Shown here: positions 1 to 6,518 of the stretch, in pieces
How positions within the stretch are numbered: the first letter of the stretch is position 1
Layout: the number at the start of each line of letters is the position of its first letter
From: Filomicrobium sp.
Lineage (GTDB): Bacteria; Pseudomonadota; Alphaproteobacteria; Rhizobiales; Hyphomicrobiaceae
Assembly: GCA_030607105.1 (NCBI GenBank)
Contig: JAUWFF010000065.1
Coordinates: 1-6,732 of the forward strand
Direction of reading: 5' to 3'
Length of the DNA: 6,732 nucleotides
Made by a program: the position numbers and the translations under genes
Notes under the pieces: model-generated
Databases searched by the model: none
The model's input: only the letters and a program-made list of their open reading frames with translations
Told to the model about the DNA's origin: nothing

Positions 1-103
1 CGCTTTTCGAGAACTACAAAGTGCAGCAGCCCGGTCGGCGGCGCACCCACTTGTTCGGCATCTGTGAGAATTCATGCATCGCTGATCGCCAGGGGACCGG
101 GTC

Positions 104-123
104 GGGACTGGCTAATCCGTCCC
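104..123. other. Small inverted repeat (hairpin)
   Basis: GGGAC at 104-108 is complementary to GTCCC at 119-123. Just inside, GG (110 and neighbouring base) can pair with CC (117-118) around a CTAAT loop, giving about seven base pairs with one bulged T. No T-run follows on either strand, so it is not a clear intrinsic terminator. A hairpin this small can arise by chance. Its role, if any, is unknown. Confidence 0.25.
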
Positions 124-457
124 ACACTGTCACCTACAGGAGGCAATCTGAGAAGTCTGAACTCGTGGTCCCAGATCCGCCCCGCCTCACACATTTGGTC
201 GGTGCTGATGCTAACACTTGTCGATAAAGACGAAACAGCCGGGCGGATCACTTTCGAAGAACAATCCCTCCCGCCGCATAGCTGACCCTCTATGATCCAC
301 CGAAGAAAATGCAGTGGACGGTGCCCACAAAAGTCACAGCCCTCTGAGCTTTTCAGGTGGGCCAGAACTCGACAACCTCAAAGAAACCAACAAGCCAGAC
401 TGAGCACGGAATATCCGGACCGCCTAAAAAGCAAGCACAATTTCCACTGCATAAGGT

Positions 458-487
458 TTGGACAGAAAATTCAATTGATGACACAAT
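458..487 (+). promoter_or_regulatory. Possible sigma-70-type promoter for the operon (weak)
   Basis: TTGGAC at 458-463 resembles a -35 element. CACAAT at 482-487, 18 bases further on, is a poor -10 candidate. Together they lie 36 bases upstream of the ATG at 523, in the A/T-richer segment of the leader. Matches to consensus are weak and alphaproteobacterial promoters are variable, so this is only the best candidate by position. No operator palindrome is evident beside it. Confidence 0.18.
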
Positions 488-522
488 GACAAAGTTGATT
501 TCAGACTTGGGGCCCAGTTTTC

Positions 523-2064
523 ATGGCACAGCTCAGCGCTTTTCGAGACACTTCGGAGCCTGCACTGCTGAGCGATTACCGACCGGGCAATTTCTACTGC
601 GAACTCATGGGGGATGGCGTCGAGGACCGCCCACGCCTACTGGAGTTTTGGCAGCGTCTTGAACAACTTCCCTTCGCAGACCTCTCTGTCCGTGCTGCCG
701 ATGCCCTACACGACCTCTACGAGCGCGGCGTCACGTTCACAGTCTACTCGGATCGCGATGCCATTGATCGCACGTTACCCTTCGACGCTATTCCTCGTGT
801 CCTCACGGCTTCCGAATGGGACGTCATCGAATTAGGTGTGAAGCAACGCGTCGCCGCACTCAACCTGTTCCTCGGCGACATCTATGGCAAACAGCTCATC
901 CTCAAGGACGCCGTGGTACCCCGCGACCTGGTACTCGGGAACGCGAACTACCGCCCCGAGATGCAGGGATTCACTCCGGCCCTCGGAACCTATGTGCACA
1001 TAGCCGGAATAGACCTCGTGCGTGGCTCCGATGGCGAATTCTACGTTCTCGAAGACAACACCCGTACGCCCTCTGGTGTTTCTTACGTCGTAGAGAACCG
1101 CCACCTGATGCAAAGAGCCTTCCCCGACCTCTTGGAAGGCTTCAATGTTCGCGACGTATCCGATTACGGTCAGAAGCTGAGAGAGAAATTAATCGAAACC
1201 GCCCCGCACGGCTGCGATAACCCGCAGCTTGTCCTTCTCTCGCCCGGCGTCTTCAACTCCGCTTACTACGAACACATTTTCCTGGCCCGCGAGATGGGAG
1301 TGCCCCTGGTCGAAGGACGCGACCTCGTCGTCGTTGAAAAGCGTCTGTTTGCCAAGACCATCACCGGCTTGCAGGCCGTAGATGTCGTATACAGGCGTGT
1401 TGATGACGATTTCCTTGATCCATTGGCGTTCAACCCCGACAGTTTCCTTGGCGTACCAGGCATCATGGAATGCCTACGCGCCGGCAACGTCACAATCGCC
1501 AATGCGCCGGGAACTGGCGTGGCCGACGACAAGGCGGTCTACGCTTACATGCCGCATATCATCAAATACTACCTTGACGAGGAACCGGTACTTTCGAATG
1601 TAGAGACGCACATCTGCCGAGAGGCTGATGGTCTGGCCTACACGCTCGAACATATTGAAGAGCTTGTCGTCAAACCTGTCGGAGAGTCCGGCGGCTATGG
1701 CATCGTTATCGGTCCCAAGGCTGACAAGGAGGAAATCGAAACCTGTCGCAAGGCAATCAAGGCAAAACCGGAGAACTTCATCGCACAACCGATGATCCAG
1801 CTATCCGTGTGCCCAACGCTGACCGACGAAGGCGTCGCGCCGCGGCACGTTGATCTTCGGCCGTTTGCCGTCACAGGTAAGGATACCTGGGTGCTGCCGG
1901 GAGGCCTCACACGCGTCGCCTTGCAGCAGGGTTCCATCGTAGTCAACTCATCCCAAGGCGGCGGCACCAAGGATACCTGGGTGTTGTTGGAAGAATCGCC
2001 GCAAGCCGAAACGACTTCCCAGAAGGCTCAACATCAACGTCTGAATGGAACACCCGCCGCATGA
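523..2064 (+). CDS. Circularly permuted ATP-grasp type 2 peptide ligase (COG2308 family)
   Basis: Predicted cytoplasmic ATP-dependent carboxylate-amine ligase that would join amino acids or peptides by amide bonds through an acyl-phosphate; the real substrate is unknown. Family hallmarks are seen in order: the VTFTVYSD segment (70-77), KQRVAALNLFLGDIYG (107-122), YRPEMQGF (143-150), LEDNTRTPSGVSY (176-188), GTGVADDKAVYAYMP (330-344), the nucleotide-binding-type loop LVVKPVGESGGYG (381-393), HVDLRPF (442-448), LPGGLTRVAL (458-467) and VNSSQGGGTKDTWVL (474-488). No signal peptide or membrane segment is visible. The length (513 aa) is slightly above the roughly 470-490 aa I expect, owing to a polar tail after residue 490. 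ATG 523 is the first start after an in-frame TGA at 496-498. Its ribosome site is weak (GGGG at 509-512). The stop overlaps the alpha-E start. Family assignment is secure; the reaction is inferred. Confidence 0.95.
   Translation: MAQLSAFRDTSEPALLSDYRPGNFYCELMGDGVEDRPRLLEFWQRLEQLPFADLSVRAADALHDLYERGVTFTVYSDRDAIDRTLPFDAIPRVLTASEWDVIELGVKQRVAALNLFLGDIYGKQLILKDAVVPRDLVLGNANYRPEMQGFTPALGTYVHIAGIDLVRGSDGEFYVLEDNTRTPSGVSYVVENRHLMQRAFPDLLEGFNVRDVSDYGQKLREKLIETAPHGCDNPQLVLLSPGVFNSAYYEHIFLAREMGVPLVEGRDLVVVEKRLFAKTITGLQAVDVVYRRVDDDFLDPLAFNPDSFLGVPGIMECLRAGNVTIANAPGTGVADDKAVYAYMPHIIKYYLDEEPVLSNVETHICREADGLAYTLEHIEELVVKPVGESGGYGIVIGPKADKEEIETCRKAIKAKPENFIAQPMIQLSVCPTLTDEGVAPRHVDLRPFAVTGKDTWVLPGGLTRVALQQGSIVVNSSQGGGTKDTWVLLEESPQAETTSQKAQHQRLNGTPAA
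1879..1983 (+). repeat. Two 15-base direct repeats inside the ATP-grasp gene
   Basis: AAGGATACCTGGGTG occurs at 1879-1893 and again at 1969-1983, exactly 90 bases (30 codons) apart and in the same reading frame. Both copies encode KDTWV, at residues 453-457 and 483-487. The second copy is the conserved QGGG(S/T)KDTWVL family motif. The first lies in a position where homologues are usually more variable before the VLPGGLTR motif. The repeat is visible in the sequence; whether it reflects recombination or chance convergence is not known. Confidence 0.85.
2061..2064 (+). promoter_or_regulatory. ATGA stop/start overlap (translational coupling)
   Basis: The alpha-E start codon ATG (2061-2063) overlaps the ATP-grasp stop TGA (2062-2064). 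No strong Shine-Dalgarno sequence precedes this ATG. Reinitiation by the same ribosomes is therefore likely, tying production of the two proteins together. This fits their frequent occurrence as a single fused polypeptide in other bacteria. Confidence 0.75.
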
Positions 2065-3158
2065 ATCTACTGGCCCGCCAGGCTGAATCACTTTTCTGGC
2101 TCGGTCGCTACATTGAGCGTACCGCGGGCCTTGCGCGCATTCTTCTCGTGCAAACCGCATTTGACCGTGGCCGCGCTCAAGGCACCAACTGGGACTGGCT
2201 TCTGGCTCTTTATGATGAAAGCGAGGACTTCCATAAACGTTATGCGGAAATCGACAGCAAGAGTATCATCCATTACTTCGTCAATGACGCAGAGCATCCA
2301 GGCTCCGTATTGCGCTGCCTTGAGGCCGCCCGTGCCAACGCGAGAGCCCTGCGCGCAATGATCTCGACCGACTTCTGGATGCACACCAACCGCGCCTACC
2401 GCCGCGTCAAGGAATTGCCGGAAGCAGCCTTGCGCGAGAGCAGGCTGACCAATACCTGCGAGGCCATCCAGATTGACTGCTATGCGCTCTTTGGCATCTC
2501 GAATTCAACGCTCTACCGCGACGCCGGCTGGCGCTTCTTTAATATTGGCAAGCAAATCGAGCGGGCCGATCAAATGAGCCGCTTGTTGGATGTCCGATTT
2601 GCGCAGATACAAACGGGCGCAGCCGAAGGCGGCGCTGCACTCGGGGACTTCACCCATTGGTCGATGCTGTTGCGAGCGTGCGGCGGACACCATGCATATC
2701 GCCGGCTCGTATCAGGCCCGTTACAGCCTGAAAACGTCGCCCGCTTCCTCATTTTCGAGCAGAGCTTCGCCCGCTCGATTTCGCACTGCGTTGGCGAGTT
2801 GGAGCAGTCTATCTTGGAGCTCCGGAAGTTCTGCGATGTGCCGACACCTACAAGGCTCCTCAAGCACCAGTCCGATCTCAAGGACATGATCCATCTGGCA
2901 AAGGACGACCCGGGCCTCATTACCAACCTGCATGCATTTAACGATGCCATTCAACGACGCCTGATCGAACTGACCGACGATCTCGGCGCCTGTTACTTCG
3001 AGATCGACGTTGATCCCGCTCTCGTCACGATCGACGCGACACCCGACCTCGAAGAACCCGAATGGATTCAACCCGCCGGTACCGAGGACGAATTCGAAAG
3101 CACCACCGCACCCTCCCAGGAAACCAAGTCCCAGTCCCAAGGTCAGATATCGAGCTAA
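2061..3158 (+). CDS. Alpha-E domain protein (DUF403, COG2307 family)
   Basis: All-helical protein of the alpha-E family, found almost always beside or fused to the permuted ATP-grasp ligase and thought to assist it; no biochemical activity is established. The family signature opens the protein: LLARQAESLFWLGRYIERTA (3-22). A related element recurs at FFNIGKQIERAD (159-170), consistent with the repeated glutamate-containing helices behind the name. SFARSISHCV (235-244) and the helix ending DLGACYFEI (307-315) are also typical. The canonical domain ends near residue 320. This protein continues for about 45 residues with an acidic then S/T/Q-rich tail (TPDLEEPEW from 327, ending in QSQGQISS), making it longer than the usual 310-320 aa. 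ATG 2061 overlaps the preceding TGA as ATGA, implying translational coupling and matched expression with the ligase. No signal peptide or membrane segment is seen. Confidence 0.94.
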   Translation: MNLLARQAESLFWLGRYIERTAGLARILLVQTAFDRGRAQGTNWDWLLALYDESEDFHKRYAEIDSKSIIHYFVNDAEHPGSVLRCLEAARANARALRAMISTDFWMHTNRAYRRVKELPEAALRESRLTNTCEAIQIDCYALFGISNSTLYRDAGWRFFNIGKQIERADQMSRLLDVRFAQIQTGAAEGGAALGDFTHWSMLLRACGGHHAYRRLVSGPLQPENVARFLIFEQSFARSISHCVGELEQSILELRKFCDVPTPTRLLKHQSDLKDMIHLAKDDPGLITNLHAFNDAIQRRLIELTDDLGACYFEIDVDPALVTIDATPDLEEPEWIQPAGTEDEFESTTAPSQETKSQSQGQISS

Positions 3159-3218
3159 CTATCTGCAATTCCCTCGCGGACGCCCGCCCAATACGACTCA
3201 GCCGAGGAGCCCCCGAAC
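3159..3218 (+). other. 60-base spacer in the operon
   Basis: This is the short gap between the alpha-E stop and the GTG of the third gene. I see no terminator hairpin with a T-run and no clear promoter in it, so co-transcription across the gap is likely. Its only recognisable element is the Shine-Dalgarno sequence near its 3' end. Confidence 0.6.
3204..3209 (+). promoter_or_regulatory. Ribosome binding site that fixes the GTG start of gene 3
   Basis: GAGGAG lies nine bases before GTG 3219 and is the best Shine-Dalgarno match in the operon. It supports GTG as the true start. The resulting N-terminus MSIKVAL matches the beginning I expect for this family, so later ATG codons can be dismissed. 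Confidence 0.8.
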
Positions 3219-6200
3219 GTGTCGATCAAAGTCGCGCTGACCCACCGCACGACCTACCGTTATGACCGTCACGTCACGCTCAGCCCACAAGTGATAAGGC
3301 TGCGGCCGGCGCCGCACAGCCGCACTAGCATCGTCAGCTATTCGCTGACCCTGGAACCGAAAGACCACTTTCTTAACTGGCAACAGGACCCCTTCGGCAA
3401 CTTCCTTGCGCGAATGGTGGCCAATGAGCAAACCGATGTGCTCTCCGTGACTGTCGACCTTGTCGCGGAGATGGCCGTTCTCAATCCCTTCAACTTCTTC
3501 GTCGAAGAAAGCGCGAGAGAATGGCCGTTCGCATATGACGACGCGTTGAAGGAAGACCTGCAGCCCTATTTGGCCGCCGCGCCACCAGGATCATTGTTGC
3601 AGGATTACTTGGCCACGCTGAAGTTCGGCAAAGACGCCGCAACCCTCGACGTTGTTGTCGAGCTGAACCGCAATCTTGAGCAGCACATCGATTATCTGAT
3701 CCGCATGGAGCCAGGCGTTCAAGCGCCCGAACAAACACTCGCGAAAAAGTCGGGATCGTGCCGCGACACCAGCTGGCTTCTGGTTCAAATCTTACGCAAC
3801 CTGGGTCTCGCCGCACGGTTTGTGTCCGGTTACCTGATACAGCTTAAGCCCGACGTCAAACCGCTCGATGGCCCCGCTGGCGCCGAAGAAGATTTCACCG
3901 ACCTGCATGCCTGGGCAGAGGTCTACCTGCCGGGGGCCGGTTGGATAGGCCTTGATCCGACCTCCGGGCTCCTTGCAAGCGAGGGACACATTCCCTTGGC
4001 GGCCACACCCAGCCCATTGTCAGCCGCCCCGATCAGCGGTGCGCATAGCGAAGCCGAAGTCAGCTTCGACTTCGACATGAAGCTGCAGCGAATTGCCGAA
4101 ACACCGCGCGTCACCAAACCTTACTCCGAAAGCCAGTGGCAGCAGATTTTGAAGCTGGGCGATGAAGTCGACGAGCGGCTCGTAAGCAGTGATGTCCGCC
4201 TAACCATGGGTGGCGAGCCGACCTTTGTCTCGACCACCGACATGGAGGCTGGGGAATGGACAAACCAGGCCGTCGGCCCAACCAAGCGGCGGTTCGCCGA
4301 AGACCTGACGCGCCGCCTTGCCGCCAACTTTGCCCCAGGCGGTTTGATGCATTTCGGCCAGGGCAAATGGTATCCTGGAGAGCAATTGCCTCGCTGGGCA
4401 TTTGCCTGCTACTGGCGCCGCGACGGACAGCCGCTATGGGAACGCCCGGAACTCATTGATCGGGAACTCCCCCAGAAACCTGCTGACATCAGCACGACGA
4501 CAACGTTTGTGACAAGGCTCTGCGAGCAACTGGGGCTGCCAAGCGACAGTGGCATCGCTGCCTATGAGGACGCCGCCCACTTCGCACTGATCGAACAGAA
4601 GCTACCGATCAATCTCACCCCAAATGACAATAAGCTGGAAGACGAGGCCGAGCGTGCCAGGGTCATAAAGGCGTTCGAGCACGGACTGGAAAACGCCACC
4701 GGTTACGTCTTGCCGATCCAAGCTTGGCAGACCAAGGACCGCGGACGACGCTGGGCCACCGAGCGGTGGCAGTTCCGCCGTGGGCGGCTGTTCCTCATGC
4801 CTGGCGATTCACCGATCGGCTTCCGCCTCCCGCTTGGCGGACTGCCGTATCTTGCACCGGTCAATTTTCCGAACGTCTTGCCGCAGGACACATTCGCAGA
4901 GCGCGAGCCTCTGCCCGAGCGCCGTGCATTATTGCAGCAAAGGCGGATCGTCACGCTGGAGGCGCCACCTATCCCGCCGACGAACATCAATGAGATTTCC
5001 GGCACCGTCCGCACCGCTATGGCGCTCGAACCGCGCGACGGACACATATGCGTTTTCATGCCGCCGCTTGAGAACGCAGAGGATTACGCAGCCCTCATCG
5101 CGGCCATCGAAGAGACCGCCGAGGCGCTTCAGCAGCCCGTGCACATCGAAGGGTATGAACCACCGTTCGACCCGAGATTGAACGTAATCAAGGTCACGCC
5201 GGACCCAGGCGTCATTGAAGTCAACATCCACCCCGCAAAAAGTTGGCGCGAGGCCGTCGAAACAACGACCAAACTCTATGATGCTGCATTCCACAGCCGA
5301 CTTGGAACTGAAAAGTTTATGGTCGACGGACGTCACTCCGGTACCGGTGGCGGCAACCACATTGTCGTCGGCGGCGCGTCTCCACAAGAGAGCCCATTCC
5401 TGCGGCGGCCTGATCTATTGGCCAGCCTGATCACCTACTGGCAGCAACATCCATCGCTGTCCTATCTGTTTTCGGGTCTCTTTATCGGGCCGACAAGCCA
5501 GGCACCCCGCGTCGACGAAGCTCGGCATGAAAGCCTCTACGAACTAGAGATCGCGCTCAATCAGGTCCCCGGACCTGGAGAAGAGGCGATCCCTCTGTGG
5601 CTTGTAGACCGCCTGTTTCGAAACCTGCTTATCGACGTCACCGGCAACACGCACCGTGCGGAAATCTGCATCGACAAATTGTATTCTCCCGACGGGCCGA
5701 CCGGCCGTTTGGGCCTCGTCGAGTTTCGCTCCTTCGAGATGCCGCCGCATCCAAGCATGAGCCTTGCCCAGCAACTTCTGCTGCGCGCCTTGATCGCAAG
5801 ATTCTGGGACGCGCCCTACAAGGGCCGGTTGAAGCGTTGGGGCACAGATTTGCACGACCGCTTTATGCTGCCCCATTTCGTCTGGCACGACTTCACGTCT
5901 GTCCTCCAAGACCTGGCCGACCACGGGTTTGATTTCGACGCGGAGTGGTTTGCTCCACACTACGAATTCCGCTTTCCACTGTTTGGCAGCGTCACCTATG
6001 ACGGCATCACGATGGAACTGCGCCAGGCCCTTGAACCTTGGCACGTCATGGGCGAGGAGGGGGCTCCCGGTGGCACCACCGCGCGCTACGTCGATTCATC
6101 TCTGGAGCGCCTGCAGATCAAAGCGACGGGACTGACGACAGACCGTCATGTTATTGTTTGTGGGGGCCGGCGCGTTCCGCTTGCCATGACCGGATTGCGG

Positions 6201-6518
6201 GGCGAAGGCGTTGCTGGTGTGCGCTATCGCGCTTGGCAGCCTCCGATGTGCCTGCACCCAACAATTGGCATACACACACCACTGGTTTTTGATCTTGTCG
6301 ACACCTGGACAGGCCGGCCACTTGGCGGTTGCCGCTATCATGTCGCTCACCCAGGCGGCAAATACTTTGACACCGTTCCAATCAACGCTTTTGAAGCTGA
6401 GGGTCGGCGACACGCCCGATTCGAGGCAGGGGGGCATTCGCCTGGACCGTTGCTCGTACCACCGGCGCGTCCCAATCCGGATTACCCGGCAACTCTCGAT
6501 TTAAGACTATTCGGTTAA
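3219..6518 (+). CDS. Transglutaminase-like / DUF2126 fusion protein (COG1305 + COG4196), predicted permuted amidoligase
   Basis: Large predicted cytoplasmic two-part enzyme. Residues 1 to about 90 look like the bacterial transglutaminase N-terminal beta domain (YRYDR, IRLRPAPH, NWQQDPFGN). The papain-fold core follows with a complete triad: Cys181 in GSCRDTSWLLVQ, His230 in DLHAWAEVY and Asp246 in WIGLDPTSG. It could act as a peptidase or amide transferase. After a linker (about 255-295) comes DUF2126, proposed in published comparative genomics to be a circularly permuted glutamine-synthetase-like COOH-NH2 ligase. Seen motifs are TMGGEPTFVS (329-338), GQGKWYPGEQLPRWAF (380-395), GVIEVNIHPAKSW (664-676), HSGTGGGNHIVVGG (706-719) and LVEFRSFEMPPHP (833-845). 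I infer that the E/H/N/R residues in the last three serve metal, ATP and substrate binding. The length (1099 aa) is normal for the fusion, with no frameshift. GTG start with GAGGAG; last gene of the operon. The family is secure; the reaction is unproven. Confidence 0.95.
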   Translation: MSIKVALTHRTTYRYDRHVTLSPQVIRLRPAPHSRTSIVSYSLTLEPKDHFLNWQQDPFGNFLARMVANEQTDVLSVTVDLVAEMAVLNPFNFFVEESAREWPFAYDDALKEDLQPYLAAAPPGSLLQDYLATLKFGKDAATLDVVVELNRNLEQHIDYLIRMEPGVQAPEQTLAKKSGSCRDTSWLLVQILRNLGLAARFVSGYLIQLKPDVKPLDGPAGAEEDFTDLHAWAEVYLPGAGWIGLDPTSGLLASEGHIPLAATPSPLSAAPISGAHSEAEVSFDFDMKLQRIAETPRVTKPYSESQWQQILKLGDEVDERLVSSDVRLTMGGEPTFVSTTDMEAGEWTNQAVGPTKRRFAEDLTRRLAANFAPGGLMHFGQGKWYPGEQLPRWAFACYWRRDGQPLWERPELIDRELPQKPADISTTTTFVTRLCEQLGLPSDSGIAAYEDAAHFALIEQKLPINLTPNDNKLEDEAERARVIKAFEHGLENATGYVLPIQAWQTKDRGRRWATERWQFRRGRLFLMPGDSPIGFRLPLGGLPYLAPVNFPNVLPQDTFAEREPLPERRALLQQRRIVTLEAPPIPPTNINEISGTVRTAMALEPRDGHICVFMPPLENAEDYAALIAAIEETAEALQQPVHIEGYEPPFDPRLNVIKVTPDPGVIEVNIHPAKSWREAVETTTKLYDAAFHSRLGTEKFMVDGRHSGTGGGNHIVVGGASPQESPFLRRPDLLASLITYWQQHPSLSYLFSGLFIGPTSQAPRVDEARHESLYELEIALNQVPGPGEEAIPLWLVDRLFRNLLIDVTGNTHRAEICIDKLYSPDGPTGRLGLVEFRSFEMPPHPSMSLAQQLLLRALIARFWDAPYKGRLKRWGTDLHDRFMLPHFVWHDFTSVLQDLADHGFDFDAEWFAPHYEFRFPLFGSVTYDGITMELRQALEPWHVMGEEGAPGGTTARYVDSSLERLQIKATGLTTDRHVIVCGGRRVPLAMTGLRGEGVAGVRYRAWQPPMCLHPTIGIHTPLVFDLVDTWTGRPLGGCRYHVAHPGGKYFDTVPINAFEAEGRRHARFEAGGHSPGPLLVPPARPNPDYPATLDLRLFG

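Larger units (their letters stand above)
1..522. other. Upstream region without a recognisable gene
   Basis: This stretch holds no protein I can recognise. Two + strand frames are open from the first base: one ends with TGA at 283-285 (about 94 codons), the other with TAA at 228-230. They overlap each other, and neither translation shows a familiar motif or a start with a good ribosome binding site, so at most one could be the 3' end of a gene that begins outside the window. An AGGAGG-like string at about 138-143 is not followed by a start codon at useful distance. The last 100 bases or so are richer in A and T than the rest, as expected for the promoter and leader of the operon beginning at 523. 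I see no tRNA, rRNA, CRISPR array or insertion-sequence end here. Confidence 0.6.

Noticed and set aside
61..300. Possible insertion-sequence end or remnant around the 104-123 hairpin
   Set aside because: No matching inverted repeat elsewhere in the window, no target-site duplication and no transposase-like translation could be found.
1..548. Exact 12-base direct repeat CGCTTTTCGAGA at 1-12 and 537-548, flanking the upstream region
   Set aside because: About one exact 12-mer pair is expected by chance in a window of this length, the second copy lies inside coding sequence, and the similarity stops at once on both sides. It is not good evidence for a duplication or mobile-element boundary.
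292..662. Short + strand open frames between 292 and 662 as separate small genes
   Set aside because: They overlap each other and the start of the ATP-grasp gene, have no convincing ribosome sites and encode no recognisable motif.
5544..6044. Long antisense open frame (about 166 codons) under gene 3, with similar ones at 4929-5387 and 2721-3140
   Set aside because: These lie wholly opposite genes with clear family motifs, and GC-rich codon bias routinely leaves antisense frames open. Their translations show no recognisable domain and they lack ribosome sites.
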